This document shows positions 16,100-25,977 of a stretch of DNA of 64,000 bases, piece after piece. The stretch covers positions 1 to 64,000 of the forward strand of contig CALUKK010000027.1 of the NCBI GenBank assembly GCA_944321205.1, read 5' to 3'. The notes beneath the pieces were generated by a model. The model saw nothing but the letters and a program-made list of their open reading frames with translations. It ran no database searches and was not told the origin of the DNA. Both the position numbers and the translations under genes were made by a program. The stretch is from an uncultured Alistipes sp. GTDB taxonomy: Bacteria > Bacteroidota > Bacteroidia > Bacteroidales > Rikenellaceae. Within the stretch, counting starts at the first letter, position 1. Every line of letters begins with the position of its first letter.

Positions 16100-17815
16100 C
16101 TACCATAGAGGGTTCTGGGGCCAGCGGCTGATGTTGATATCCTTCTGAGGAATCGGATAGAAGAACATCTTCGGTTCGAAGACGCGTTTCTCCACCTCGA
16201 TCGGAGTATACTCATACGTACCGCCGCGCTTGTTGATGTCGACGCCGCGGATCGGCTCCGCAAGGTCGGTCGTGGCCGTCATCCAGCGCCGGACGTCCCA
16301 CAGGCGATGGTCCTCGAAGGCCAGTTCGATGCGGCGCTCGCGGCGGATACGCTCCCGCAGCTGCTCGCGAGTCACCGAAGAGGGAATAGCCGGCATCATG
16401 ACTCCCGTACGGTTGCGTACGGCGTTGATCGCCTGCAGGGCCGTCATTCCATATCCGTGGTCGTCGTTCGGTCCGTAGGCTTCGTTCATCGCTTCGGCAT
16501 AGTTGAGGTAGATCTCGCCCAGACGGATCAGGATCCAGCTGTGGATACTTGTCTGCCCGAGCAGCAGATCGAGATTCGGATCCACATACTTGCGGATGTA
16601 GTATCCGGTCTTCGTAGCCCGGGTGACGCCCTTTCCGTCACGACCCCCGGCCCAGCACTCGACGGCCCGATCCTTGAACGGTGCGTTGTTGGTCACGATC
16701 GTGTAGGCCAAGCGGGGATCCCGGTTGACGTAGGGATCGGCCACCTGCTCGGCATCCGTCCAGTCGAAATCCGTTCCATCGCTCATCTCGTAGGCGTCCA
16801 CCAGATTCTGCGAAGGGGTCGTGCCGCTGTTCCCGCCATCGTAACCGATGGGGAAATTGGTCGATTCGAAGGAGTTGGTCGCACCGTTGCGGCGTGCCAG
16901 GATGATTTCGGGGCTGTTGTACGTGCGGAACAGCTCGCCATAATCGGGGGCCAGGCTGTAACCGGCCTCCGAAAGGTCGAGGACGGCTTTGGCTGCCCGG
17001 GCCGCCGCATCCCACTGTTCGAGTCTGTCGGCATTGACCATCGAGATCAGTTCGGGATGGGCGTAGCCGCCGCACCACGACACGTCGTTGTAGAGATCGC
17101 TCGCACGGTAGAGCAGCGCACGGCTCTTCAGGGCCAGCGCGGCACCCTTCGTGGCACGTCCCAGATCCCCCTCCTCATAGACGGGAGGCAATTCCCGGGC
17201 CGCCGAGTCGCATTCGGCGACAATGAAGTCGAAACACTCCTCAAGCGTATTGCGCTGGACATTCTGGTAGTTGTCGTTGACCGTGTAGCTGCGCTCCAGA
17301 ATCGGCACGCCGCCATAACGTTTCACCAACTCCATGTAGAAATAGGCCCGCAGAAACCGGGCTTCGTATTTCCAGCGCTTGATATTGGCCAGACGGGTTC
17401 TGTAAGCCTCCTGCTGACTCGGATTGGGGTCCAGGCGGTAGTAGTCGAGCTCCACCTCGTCGGATTTTTCCAGGAAAAGGTTGGCCGTACGGATTCCGTT
17501 GAAGCAGTTGCTCCAGGCTCCGTCGGGGTTGTCCAGGGCATTCCACGTTCCGGTATTGAACTTCTGGATCGCGCTGGTTTCGATCGTATGTTCCGCCTCA
17601 TCGCCGGCCGAAGCGATCATGGCCCCGTCGATGTATTGGAAGCCGTTGGGCAGATAGGTGTAGATGGCCACGGCCCGGGCCTGCGTATTGTTGTAGTTGT
17701 GCAGGACGTCCTCCTCGGTCAGCGACAGCTCCACCTCGGGATCGAGGATGTCGTTGCAGGCCGAGATCAGAAAGGCCGCGGCAAGAAGCACCGGGTATAT
17801 GAAATTCTTTGTCAT
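16100..17815 (-). CDS. SusD/RagB family surface lipoprotein (SusD-B)
   Basis: 571 residues from the ATG at 17815, with signal peptide and lipobox LISAC. SusD/RagB features: ELSLTEEDVLHNYNNTQARAVAIYTYLP near the N terminus, the TPR-bearing helix ARFLRAYFYMELVKRYGGVPILE, and a C-terminal RERIRRERRIELAFEDHRLWDVRRWM block that is almost universal in the family. SusD proteins form the lid on a SusC barrel and bind oligosaccharide outside the outer membrane. An ATG at 17833 in the same frame is an alternative; 17815 gives a cleaner signal peptide and a 20-nt gap from the SusC-B stop. Partner: SusC-B immediately upstream. Confidence 0.95.
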   Translation of the reverse strand: MTKNFIYPVLLAAAFLISACNDILDPEVELSLTEEDVLHNYNNTQARAVAIYTYLPNGFQYIDGAMIASAGDEAEHTIETSAIQKFNTGTWNALDNPDGAWSNCFNGIRTANLFLEKSDEVELDYYRLDPNPSQQEAYRTRLANIKRWKYEARFLRAYFYMELVKRYGGVPILERSYTVNDNYQNVQRNTLEECFDFIVAECDSAARELPPVYEEGDLGRATKGAALALKSRALLYRASDLYNDVSWCGGYAHPELISMVNADRLEQWDAAARAAKAVLDLSEAGYSLAPDYGELFRTYNSPEIILARRNGATNSFESTNFPIGYDGGNSGTTPSQNLVDAYEMSDGTDFDWTDAEQVADPYVNRDPRLAYTIVTNNAPFKDRAVECWAGGRDGKGVTRATKTGYYIRKYVDPNLDLLLGQTSIHSWILIRLGEIYLNYAEAMNEAYGPNDDHGYGMTALQAINAVRNRTGVMMPAIPSSVTREQLRERIRRERRIELAFEDHRLWDVRRWMTATTDLAEPIRGVDINKRGGTYEYTPIEVEKRVFEPKMFFYPIPQKDINISRWPQNPLW

Positions 17816-17835
17816 GACTCTTCGATTTATCATTG

Positions 17836-20640
17836 TCAGAATTGGATGTTGAAACCGACGTTGTAGGTGCGGATGGCCGGGTATCCGTAAAGCGTTTCAG
17901 GATCGGTATATCCCTCCATTGCGTCGATCGAGAAGAGGTTCGTACCGCTGACATAGACCCGCAGCCCCCGGATTCCCGCCTTGCGGACCGCCGCCGGATT
18001 GATCGTGTAGCCGATCTCCAGACAACGGAGTTTCAGGAAATTCCCGTTTTTCTGCCAGAAGGTCGAAGCCTGGTAGTTGTTCTGGTTGCCGGTAGTTGCC
18101 AATCGGGGATAGGTGGCCCGATCGGCCGTTTCGGGCGTCCAGCGGCCCAGCGCCAGCGTGGAGACGTTTCCATTGTTCTGGAAAGCCTGGAACTGCCGTC
18201 CCTCCCAGTAGACCGAGCGGTTCAGCGCCCCCTGGAACATCAGATCGATGTCGAACCCTTTCCAGCTCATGCCGGCGTGCAGTCCGAGCGTGTACTCGGG
18301 CGTAATGGTGTAGCCGGCCGGCACGAAGTCGTCCTGATCGATCCGCGAATCCCCATTCTGATCCTTGTACTTGAGGTCTCCGGGACGCACCTCTCCGAAG
18401 ATCTGTTCGGGAGAGTTGTCGATATCCTCCTGATCCCGGAAGAATCCGATGGCTTCGAGCAGGAAGGGTTGTCCCACCTGGTGCCCCGTTCCGTAGCGAT
18501 AGTCATACTGCTGAGGAGCCTCGGCGTTGAACTTGATCGTATTGTGGGCATACCAGACGCTTCCTTCGACGAAATAGCTGACATCCCTGTTGGCATGGTC
18601 ATAGCGTACCGTGGCTTCGAAACCGTTGTTGTCCACCTTTCCCAGATTCAGATCGGGCATCGAGACTCCGAGCCAGTCGGGTACCGTACTGTAGGGCTTG
18701 GTCAGAATGTCGTATCGGCTGTTGCGGAAGTAGTCCACCCGGATCGAAAGTCCGTCGAAGAGGCCGGCCTCGATGCCGATGTTCAATTTCTTCTCCTTCT
18801 CCCACGTCACACCGGGATTGGCCAACGCACTTTCAAAATAGGTGTCGATACCGCTGTTCGAGGCTCCCAGGTAGTAATAACCGCCCCACGTATAATACTG
18901 GTTGTACATGAACCGGGTACCTCCGATATCCGAGTTTCCGACCATACCGTACGATACACGGACTTTGAGCAGATCGACAACGGAGCTGTTTTTCAGGAAA
19001 TTCTCCTCGGAAAGAACCCACGCAAGGGCTCCGGCCGGGAAAAACCCGAAACGACTTGCCCGCGGGAAATTGTCATTACCGTAGTATCCGAACGAGAACT
19101 CGGCGATGTACTTGTGTTTGAAGGCGTAGTTCAGACGCCCGGCCAGGCCGACGTTTTTGTAGGGCAGGTTGCCGCCCGAGAGCGTGTAGTCGTCGTAATT
19201 CATGCGCAGCGTGGCATCGATAGCGTGCCGGTTGAATTCCCGCGAATAGTCCAGCGACGCCAGCACGGCGTAGTTGCGCCATTGTGTCGAGGAGCTTTCA
19301 TCGCCGTTGAGAGCCGTATTCTGCCCGAATTCAGTGTAGACCACCTCGCCCGAATCATCCTTCGAAATGGCATAACGGGCATATTCGCGGGTTTTGTTCG
19401 AATAGGACTTGAAGTAGGTATTGAAGGCGATGCCTCCCGAGATACTCAACCCCGGCGTGATCATGTCGAGCTGTTCGGTAAGCCGCAGCGAGGTCTGGGC
19501 CGAACGTCCATTGTAGGAGATGTAACCCGTTTCGGTCAGTTCGGCCAGCGGATTCTTGTAGAGGGCATTGCCTCCGAACATCCCCTTGGCGGCAAATACC
19601 GGAAAGGAGTTCGCCGGAACGGCATTCATCAGATCGAACAGATTCCAGGCGCTTTCGCTTGTCCCGGGCATCACCTTGTCCTCGACCGAACCGCCCAGCG
19701 TGACATTGGCCGTCAGTCGGTTTGACAGACGCACATCGACATTCGTCCGGAAATTGTATCGGGCGTAACGCTGTTTCTTGCCGTATTCGGCCGCCGAGGT
19801 CGGATCCTTCAGCAGTCCGGAGTTGTTCACACCGTTGAACAAGACGAAATACTTGACCGTCCGCGTACCGCCCCGGGCCGTCAGGTTGTATGTAACCAGC
19901 GGGCTGACCTTGCGCAGCAGCTCCCTGTGCCAGTCGACATTCGGATGGAACAGCGGATCGTTGCCCCGGGCATAAGCCTCCAGATCGGCCTGGTCGTACA
20001 TCGGATCAAGGCCCTCGTTTGCCAGCGCCTCGTTGTAGAGCGTCGCATATCCGTGGGCATCGAGGAACTCCGGCAGACGGATCGCCTGCTGGACTCCGTA
20101 TCGGAATCCGGCCTCGATCTGCAAGGGCGAGATCTCACCCCGCCGGGTCGTCACCAGCAGCACACCGTTTGCCGCACGGTTTCCGTAGATCGCCGTGGCG
20201 GCAGCATCCTTGAGCAGTTGGATCGATTCGATCTCCTGCGGAGCCAGTTGCTCGAAAAAGGTCATCGTCGAGGGGAAGCCATCCACAACAACGTGCAGCC
20301 CCTTTCCCGATCCGAAGGTTCCCAGGCCCCGTCCGTAAAGGGTCGGAGAGTCGCTTCCGGGTTCGCCGCTGCTCTGCTGTACGGTGAGTCCCGGCAGACG
20401 TCCGTAGAGGGTGTTGCCGATGTTGGAGGTGAACGATTTTACGAGATCGCGCCCCTTGACCGTCGAGATCGCTCCGACGCTCTTCCACGCAGGAAGAACC
20501 TCCCCCGGAATGCTTCCCCAGTCGGCCAGTGAGTCCGGCATGCCGGTCTGGGCGAAGAGACTTCCGCTGCACAGCAACGTCCATGCGACGGTCAGTGGCG
20601 CCACTCTTCGTAAGAACCCATATCTTTTTTGTCTTTTCAT
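17836..20640 (-). CDS. SusC-type TonB-dependent transporter lacking the N-terminal sandwich (SusC-B)
   Basis: 934 residues: signal peptide (ends SLFAQ), then an unusually short stretch leading straight to the plug domain (NTLYGRLPGLTVQQSSGEPGSDSP, PQEIESIQLLKDAAATAIYGNRAANGVLLVTTRRG) and the 22-strand barrel, ending YNVGFNIQF with the C-terminal Phe used for barrel assembly. Most SusC proteins are 1000-1100 residues, with a carboxypeptidase-regulatory-like domain before the plug; that domain is absent here. It sits 33 bases after SusD-A and 2-20 bases before SusD-B. It should import oligosaccharides into the periplasm using TonB energy. Because the TonB-box region is shortened, its coupling to TonB is worth checking. 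Confidence 0.93.
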   Translation of the reverse strand: MKRQKRYGFLRRVAPLTVAWTLLCSGSLFAQTGMPDSLADWGSIPGEVLPAWKSVGAISTVKGRDLVKSFTSNIGNTLYGRLPGLTVQQSSGEPGSDSPTLYGRGLGTFGSGKGLHVVVDGFPSTMTFFEQLAPQEIESIQLLKDAAATAIYGNRAANGVLLVTTRRGEISPLQIEAGFRYGVQQAIRLPEFLDAHGYATLYNEALANEGLDPMYDQADLEAYARGNDPLFHPNVDWHRELLRKVSPLVTYNLTARGGTRTVKYFVLFNGVNNSGLLKDPTSAAEYGKKQRYARYNFRTNVDVRLSNRLTANVTLGGSVEDKVMPGTSESAWNLFDLMNAVPANSFPVFAAKGMFGGNALYKNPLAELTETGYISYNGRSAQTSLRLTEQLDMITPGLSISGGIAFNTYFKSYSNKTREYARYAISKDDSGEVVYTEFGQNTALNGDESSSTQWRNYAVLASLDYSREFNRHAIDATLRMNYDDYTLSGGNLPYKNVGLAGRLNYAFKHKYIAEFSFGYYGNDNFPRASRFGFFPAGALAWVLSEENFLKNSSVVDLLKVRVSYGMVGNSDIGGTRFMYNQYYTWGGYYYLGASNSGIDTYFESALANPGVTWEKEKKLNIGIEAGLFDGLSIRVDYFRNSRYDILTKPYSTVPDWLGVSMPDLNLGKVDNNGFEATVRYDHANRDVSYFVEGSVWYAHNTIKFNAEAPQQYDYRYGTGHQVGQPFLLEAIGFFRDQEDIDNSPEQIFGEVRPGDLKYKDQNGDSRIDQDDFVPAGYTITPEYTLGLHAGMSWKGFDIDLMFQGALNRSVYWEGRQFQAFQNNGNVSTLALGRWTPETADRATYPRLATTGNQNNYQASTFWQKNGNFLKLRCLEIGYTINPAAVRKAGIRGLRVYVSGTNLFSIDAMEGYTDPETLYGYPAIRTYNVGFNIQF

Positions 20641-20673
20641 GTTTGCGGATTTAGTAGGATTCGTTGTAAACCG

Positions 20674-22425
20674 TTAGTACCCGGGATTCTGTACCAGGTA
20701 GCCCTTGTTGATCTCGTTCGTGCTGAACGGATGCAGATAGAGCTTTCTCGCCCACGAACGCGTCTCGAAGACATAGGGCTCGTAGCGGAACTCCTTGCTG
20801 CCGTTGTCGAGTTTGTAGATCTTGATGCCGTACATGCTGCCGGTCATCACGCCCTCCTGCTCGGCAATCATCCAGCGGCGGATATCCCAGAAGCGGTGGT
20901 TGTCGAACGCCAGTTCGATGGCCCGTTCGTTGCGGATCCTCTCGCGGAACGAGTCCCGGTCCATCGTCTCCTCGATGGCCGGTTGTCCCGAACGGGCCCG
21001 GATGATGTTGATCGCCTCGCGGGCCGTCAGATCATAACCGTGGTTGTCGTCCGGACCGTAGGCCTCGTTCATCGCCTCGGCATAGTTCAGATAGATCTCG
21101 TTGAGCTGGAAAAGGGTCGAATTGGGTACATAGGTCCAGATCGTCTCACTGATCTCACTCGGATAGAGCTTGTGGAGCCAGAAGCCTCCGTGGCACGTAT
21201 TGGCATGTCGTCCTCCCTGGAAAAGCTCAAGCGAGGGGAATTCCCAGTTCCAATACGACTGGTTCGAAGCGATGGTCTGGGCGAAACGTCGGTCGAGTTC
21301 GGCCATCTTGGCCTGCAGATCATCTCCTCCGCCCTCCATGTTCCAGGTCTGAGGTGTTCCGTCGCGTTTCTCGTACTTGCGGACGAAGTTGAACGTCGGG
21401 GTGATGCCGCTTTGTCCGGCATTGCCGGAATACAGATCCGGAGGTGCGATTGCCGACCAGGGCCAGGTCCATTTACCGATCGTTCCGTGGGCTTTTTCGG
21501 CGAGGATGATCTCTTTGTTGTCGTATGTTTCCCAGGCATACTGGTAGTTCTTGTCTATCCCCTGATCGGTGATCAGTTCGCATCCGGCACCGGGAGCCCA
21601 GTCGAGGGCCTCTTTTGCCGCAAGAGCAGCCGCTTCCCAGCGCGCCGGATCGTAATTGCCGTAACAGATGAGGTTGTTGTTCACCCCCAGATCCAGATAG
21701 GGCGTTGCCGTGTTGAACAGCGGACTGGCGGCATAGAGCAACGCTTTCGACTTGATAGCCAGAGCCACGCCCTGATGCACGCGGCCACGCAGGCTTCCGG
21801 TCTGATGGATCGGCAGATCGGGCAATGCCTCGTCGCAATCCTTGACGATGAATTGCACGACCTCGTCGATACTGCTGCGCGGGATTTTGAAGTCCTCGTC
21901 GACCTCGATGTAGTGGTCGATGATGGGCACTCCGCCATAGAACTTGAACATTTCGAAGTAGTTCAAGGCCCGGATCACTTTGGCTTCGGCCTTCAGCTGA
22001 TCGGCATACTCCTTGTCGATGTCGGGCACGTCGTCGATGCGTTTGAGCAACAGGGCGATCTTGCGGATGGCAACCCAGCGGGTCGAGAACCGGCGGTCTT
22101 CCGGCTGGTCTGGGCTGATGGCGGCGGCATTCCAGTTGTTGGTGAAGTACCAGGGGGCACAGGTCTCCGCCTCGTCGGAAGCCCCGGCCATCAGCGTCCC
22201 GTCGGGTCCGGCCAGGTCACTGTCTCCGTAACCCAGATTGGAATGGATACCATAACGATAGATACTGGCCAGGAAGTTTTCAGCCTCGGTTTTCGAAGAG
22301 AAGATATCGTCCTCGGTCACATCGACGCTCGGGGCCTTTTCGAGGAAGTCGCCCATCATATCCTCACAACCGGTCAGAAGATACAGACTTGCAAGGCCGA
22401 ACAGGGTAATCAATATGTTTTTCAT
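20674..22425 (-). CDS. SusD/RagB family surface lipoprotein (SusD-A)
   Basis: 583 residues; signal peptide with lipobox LLTGC at ~20. Family hallmarks include TEAENFLASIYRYG near the N terminus, the helix AEAKVIRALNYFEMFKFYGGVPIIDHY, and the C-terminal FRERIRNERAIELAFDNHRFWDIRRWM. It follows SusC-A by 11 bases, so the two form one import complex. It is clearly a different sequence from SusD-B in this operon, so the pairs are not a recent duplication and may handle different oligosaccharides from the same glycan. Trp-rich segments (MEGGGDDLQ, QTIASNQSYWNWEFP) may contact ligand, but no binding residues can be assigned from sequence alone. Confidence 0.96.
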   Translation of the reverse strand: MKNILITLFGLASLYLLTGCEDMMGDFLEKAPSVDVTEDDIFSSKTEAENFLASIYRYGIHSNLGYGDSDLAGPDGTLMAGASDEAETCAPWYFTNNWNAAAISPDQPEDRRFSTRWVAIRKIALLLKRIDDVPDIDKEYADQLKAEAKVIRALNYFEMFKFYGGVPIIDHYIEVDEDFKIPRSSIDEVVQFIVKDCDEALPDLPIHQTGSLRGRVHQGVALAIKSKALLYAASPLFNTATPYLDLGVNNNLICYGNYDPARWEAAALAAKEALDWAPGAGCELITDQGIDKNYQYAWETYDNKEIILAEKAHGTIGKWTWPWSAIAPPDLYSGNAGQSGITPTFNFVRKYEKRDGTPQTWNMEGGGDDLQAKMAELDRRFAQTIASNQSYWNWEFPSLELFQGGRHANTCHGGFWLHKLYPSEISETIWTYVPNSTLFQLNEIYLNYAEAMNEAYGPDDNHGYDLTAREAINIIRARSGQPAIEETMDRDSFRERIRNERAIELAFDNHRFWDIRRWMIAEQEGVMTGSMYGIKIYKLDNGSKEFRYEPYVFETRSWARKLYLHPFSTNEINKGYLVQNPGY

Positions 22426-22436
22426 ACTCCTTCGTC

Positions 22437-25400
22437 TTAGAAATTAATGTTCACACCCAGATTGAAGGTTCTCGTCAACGGATAAGGTTCCGAGTTGGCC
22501 TCGCAGAGCGGGAATTCGGGGTCCTCACCCGGGAACAGATCGCACCAGGTGATCAGGTTGTTGCCGTTGGCGTAGAGGCGCAATCCGGCAATTCCCAACT
22601 TGCGGAGGACCCGTCCGTGGAAGGTATACCCCACCTCCGCCGATTTGAGGCGCAGGTAGGTGGCATCTTCCAGCCAGTAGGTCGAGGTCACGTAGTTGTG
22701 CTCGTCGTTGGTGACCGAATAGCGCGGATATACGATCTCGAGACCCTGTTCGTAACGCTCCGGGCTCCAGCTCTTCAACAGATCCTTGCTGGCACCCGTC
22801 GCCATATAGAAGCCGCGCATCGTACGGCGCGAGGGCATGGTCGAGACATGGGTGGCACCCTGCAGCAGGAACGAAAAGTCGAAGCCCTTGTATTCGCCAC
22901 CGATCGAAAGACCGAACATGATCTCGGGGAAGTTCGAGTAGCCGATCGGCACCTGGTCGTTGCTGTCGATGCGTCCGTCGCCGTTGATGTCCTTATACTT
23001 GATGTCACCGGGCTGAATACGGTTGTTGTTCCACTGGTAGACCGGGCGGTTCACGTCGTTGACCTCCTCCCAGGTGTTGAAGAGCCCCTCGGAGACATAG
23101 CCGTAGAACTGTCCGTAGCGCTGTCCCGTACGGAACTGGTATCCGTTCTGCCAGAAGACCTCGTCCTGATACTCGATGACGTTGTGCGCATACGTATAGT
23201 TGGCCTTGACGAAGAAATTGAACTTCCCGAAGGAGTCGTTGTAGGAGATTTCGCCCTCATAACCGCTGTTTTTCATCCGGCCGAGGTTGTAGGCCGGCAT
23301 GTTGGCTCCGATGATATCGGGGACCGTTCCGCGGTTCCAGAGAATGTTGTCACGGTGCTCGACAAAGTAGTCGAACGTCAGGGAGATCTTGTCCTTCCAG
23401 AAGTGGATGTCGGCACCGATATTGTATTTCTTGGCCTTCTCCCAGGTCAACAGCGGATTGCCGAGTTTTCCCTCGTCGGCACCCTTGTGTCCCTGGTAGT
23501 TTGACCCCACTTCGCCGAAGTAGTAGGCGTTGTCGTAGTAGGAGTAGGCGGTCGGACGATAGAGGAAACGGTCTCCGCCGATACGGTCGTTACCCACTAC
23601 GCCGTATGACCCGCGGATCTTCATGAAGGTCACGATGTTGTTGCTCGGGAAGAAGCTCTCGGCCGTGGGGACCCATCCGAGCGACACCGACGGGAAGACA
23701 CCGAAGCGGCGGCCCTTTGCAAAGTTCTCCGTACCGTTGTATCCGATATTGAATTCGGCGAGATACCGGTTGCGGAAGTCGTAGGTGACGCGTCCGACCA
23801 GACCCTGATATCCGTTCGGGACGAGGAAGGCCAGAGTCGGGTCGTGGTACTTGCTCTGGTTGTAGAGCACGAGTCCCGTAACGTTGTGGCCGCCGAAGCT
23901 GTGCTTGTACTCCAGACCGGCCTCGATATAGATGCGACGATTCTTCTGCACGCTCGATCCGGCGCCGAAGGGCTCGGGATCACCGCCCGGAATATAGACG
24001 ATGCTGTTGTCGTCCAGACGGCGCGCCTCGTACGAAATGCCCGAAGCTTCGTAGGTCTTTACCTCCAGGTTGTAGTTTTTATAGGAGACGGCACCTCGGA
24101 CCGAGAGCCCGTCGAGCAGGAAACTCATGTCGTAATTCAGACGCACCGAACCGTTGAGCGTATTGCCGTAATCCTTGTGCCAGCCCTTGTCGTAGGCCGC
24201 AAGCGGGGTCCAGGTCGATTGCGTGATGGACTGTATGGTGACGATTCTTCCGTCGACTACGCCCGGGGAGACGTTGGGCGGAACCGAGGAGAGCATCTCC
24301 ATAAGCAGCGGCGTGTCCCAGTTCGGACCGCGGGTGTCGTCCATCTGCGTCGAGAGATCGATGCTGGCCGTCAGACCCTTGACAATCTCGATATCGAAAT
24401 TCGACCGGAAATTGTACCGGCGGTATTTGATCTGGTAGTCGTAATCCTGCTTCAGAACATCGGTATCGAGCATACCGTTCTGCGTAAAGTATCCCAGGGA
24501 GAAGAAATACTTCACGCGTTCGGTACCTCCGCGGATATTGAGGTTGTGCTGCGACTGGAAGCTGTATTTGCGCAGCATGTAGTCATACCAGTCGATACTC
24601 GGATAGAAGATCGGATCGGATCCCGTCCGGTATTTCTCGATCTGTTCGTCGGTATACTTTTGCGTATAGTTGCCCGTCACGTAGGAGTCGAACGCCAGTG
24701 CCCGGTTATAGGCCGAAGCATATTCATAGGAGTTCATGTTTTCGCGCAGGAACGGGAAATTCGACATGGCAATGCTGGACGAAAGGCTGATCTGCGGTTT
24801 ACCCACCTGGCCGCGTTTGGTCGTGATGAGCAGCACGCCGTTGGCTCCTCGCACGCCATAGACGGCCGTAGCCGAGGCATCCTTGAGGATCGTGATCGAT
24901 TCGATCTCATTGGGGTCGATGTTGTTGTAGTTCGAGGATTCGATACCGTCGACCATGATCAACGGGTCCTGATTTCCGGCGAAGGTTCCGATACCGCGGA
25001 TCCTGAGGGTCGAAGCATCCTTGCCCGGTTCACCGCTGCGCTGCACGGAGAGAAGACCCGGCATACGGCCGGCCAGCGCGTTGCTGATGTTGGCCTGCGG
25101 CGACTGAAGCAGGTCCTTGGTCGAAACGGCGGAGACGGATCCCGTCACCGTGGCCTTGCGCTGCGTGCTGAAGCCCACGACCACCACGTTGTCGATTGCC
25201 GTAGCCTCCTCTTCGAGGATCACGTTGAGGGTCGTTTGCGAATGGACGGTGAGCTGTTGCGTCGCATAGCCTACGAACGAGAATTGGAGCATCGTCCCGA
25301 CGGCCGGCACGGAGATCGAGAAAGAACCCCGGGTATCGGTCAGCGTCGCCACATTTTCATATTGCGGAGCCAATACGGTTACGCCAACCAGCGGCTGGTT

Positions 25401-25580
25401 GTTCTTGTCCGTAACCGTTCCCGTAACGGTAATCTTCTCCTGCTGCGCCGAAACTGTGGATGAGACGAAGGACGAAGGCCGTGCCGCGACCGGGAGTGCC
25501 GTCAAGAGCAGCAAACCCGTCAACAGCGTACGGAGCCTGTTCCTCCATGCTCCCTGGAGCTGAAAGGATAGTTTTTCCAT
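22437..25580 (-). CDS. SusC-type TonB-dependent transporter (SusC-A)
   Basis: 1047 residues from the ATG at 25580. Layout: signal peptide (~1-33), carboxypeptidase-regulatory-like beta-sandwich (ITVTGTVTDKNNQPLVGVTVLAP, ~50-125), TonB-box-like segment before NVVVVGF, plug (ANISNALAGRMPGLLSVQRSGEPGKDA, ~160-275, with DPNEIESITILKDASATAVYGVRGANGVLLITT), and barrel ending TFNLGVNINF. This is a full-length, standard SusC that transports oligosaccharides across the outer membrane with SusD-A. Upstream in-frame ATG at 25622 would add 14 hydrophilic residues before the signal peptide and is less likely. It is the first gene of the 11-gene PUL and lies ~400 bases from the Kelch/SARP regulator gene, from which it is separated by a terminator and a promoter-like region. 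Confidence 0.96.
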   Translation of the reverse strand: MEKLSFQLQGAWRNRLRTLLTGLLLLTALPVAARPSSFVSSTVSAQQEKITVTGTVTDKNNQPLVGVTVLAPQYENVATLTDTRGSFSISVPAVGTMLQFSFVGYATQQLTVHSQTTLNVILEEEATAIDNVVVVGFSTQRKATVTGSVSAVSTKDLLQSPQANISNALAGRMPGLLSVQRSGEPGKDASTLRIRGIGTFAGNQDPLIMVDGIESSNYNNIDPNEIESITILKDASATAVYGVRGANGVLLITTKRGQVGKPQISLSSSIAMSNFPFLRENMNSYEYASAYNRALAFDSYVTGNYTQKYTDEQIEKYRTGSDPIFYPSIDWYDYMLRKYSFQSQHNLNIRGGTERVKYFFSLGYFTQNGMLDTDVLKQDYDYQIKYRRYNFRSNFDIEIVKGLTASIDLSTQMDDTRGPNWDTPLLMEMLSSVPPNVSPGVVDGRIVTIQSITQSTWTPLAAYDKGWHKDYGNTLNGSVRLNYDMSFLLDGLSVRGAVSYKNYNLEVKTYEASGISYEARRLDDNSIVYIPGGDPEPFGAGSSVQKNRRIYIEAGLEYKHSFGGHNVTGLVLYNQSKYHDPTLAFLVPNGYQGLVGRVTYDFRNRYLAEFNIGYNGTENFAKGRRFGVFPSVSLGWVPTAESFFPSNNIVTFMKIRGSYGVVGNDRIGGDRFLYRPTAYSYYDNAYYFGEVGSNYQGHKGADEGKLGNPLLTWEKAKKYNIGADIHFWKDKISLTFDYFVEHRDNILWNRGTVPDIIGANMPAYNLGRMKNSGYEGEISYNDSFGKFNFFVKANYTYAHNVIEYQDEVFWQNGYQFRTGQRYGQFYGYVSEGLFNTWEEVNDVNRPVYQWNNNRIQPGDIKYKDINGDGRIDSNDQVPIGYSNFPEIMFGLSIGGEYKGFDFSFLLQGATHVSTMPSRRTMRGFYMATGASKDLLKSWSPERYEQGLEIVYPRYSVTNDEHNYVTSTYWLEDATYLRLKSAEVGYTFHGRVLRKLGIAGLRLYANGNNLITWCDLFPGEDPEFPLCEANSEPYPLTRTFNLGVNINF

Positions 25581-25756
25581 AGGTAGAGTTTTAGTGCAAA
25601 GTTTTCGTTGGCTGATAAACATGGAATCGGTTGCGGAGCAACCTCGCGGCGGATTCGATATCCGGGTCGGTCCACCGATGTCTGTTCAGGGAGAATGACG
25701 TGTCGGTTTCAAGGTCATGGTTTCAGGTTTTAAGTTGGGCGGTTTAAAAGCGTACA

Positions 25757-25789
25757 TAAAGGTAGACGCGACGCCTTACTTTTCCCTTA
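25757..25789 (-). promoter_or_regulatory. Candidate PUL promoter
   Basis: On the minus strand a TACCTTTA element (25757-25764) resembles the -7 box TAnnTTTG, and TTAAG lies ~21 nt upstream. It would leave a ~175-nt leader before the SusC-A start at 25580. The -33 element is weak, so activator dependence would be expected. Confidence 0.4.
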
Positions 25790-25792
25790 ACT

Positions 25793-25817
25793 ACCGATTA
25801 ATCGACCGTACCGACCG
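25793..25817 (-). promoter_or_regulatory. Candidate operator: four ACCG/CGGT repeats
   Basis: ACCG occurs at 25793, 25805, 25810 and 25814 (read CGGT on the minus strand), directly upstream of the weak -33 region of the PUL promoter. SARP-type activators bind short direct repeats just upstream of promoters, so this could be the site for the neighbouring regulator. It could also be a chance cluster. Confidence 0.3.
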
Positions 25818-25914
25818 CTTAAAAAACAACACAAATCACTACAACACAATACTTTATTTTTATTTATTTTTTTATTCCCGATATTCGTTCATCGACTGAA
25901 ACCGCCGCCAAGGA

Positions 25915-25956
25915 TAAAAAAAGAACGGTTCCTCCCCTACCTGGCGAAACCATTCT
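25915..25956 (-). terminator. Terminator of the Kelch/SARP regulator gene
   Basis: On the minus strand AGAATGGTT pairs with AACCGTTCT (plus positions 25948-25956 and 25922-25930, one G-T pair) and is followed by seven T. It lies 22 bases after the regulator stop and separates the regulator from the PUL. Confidence 0.8.
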
Positions 25957-25977
25957 TCTGCGAATCAGGACCCGGTC

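Larger units (their letters stand above)
25581..25914. other. Regulator-PUL intergenic region
   Basis: A 397-base gene-free stretch separates SusC-A from the regulator gene. It holds the candidate PUL promoter and CGGT repeats, an A/T-only patch near 25840-25873 with long T runs on the plus strand, and at its right end the regulator's terminator. No open frame with coding character is seen in it. Confidence 0.6.
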
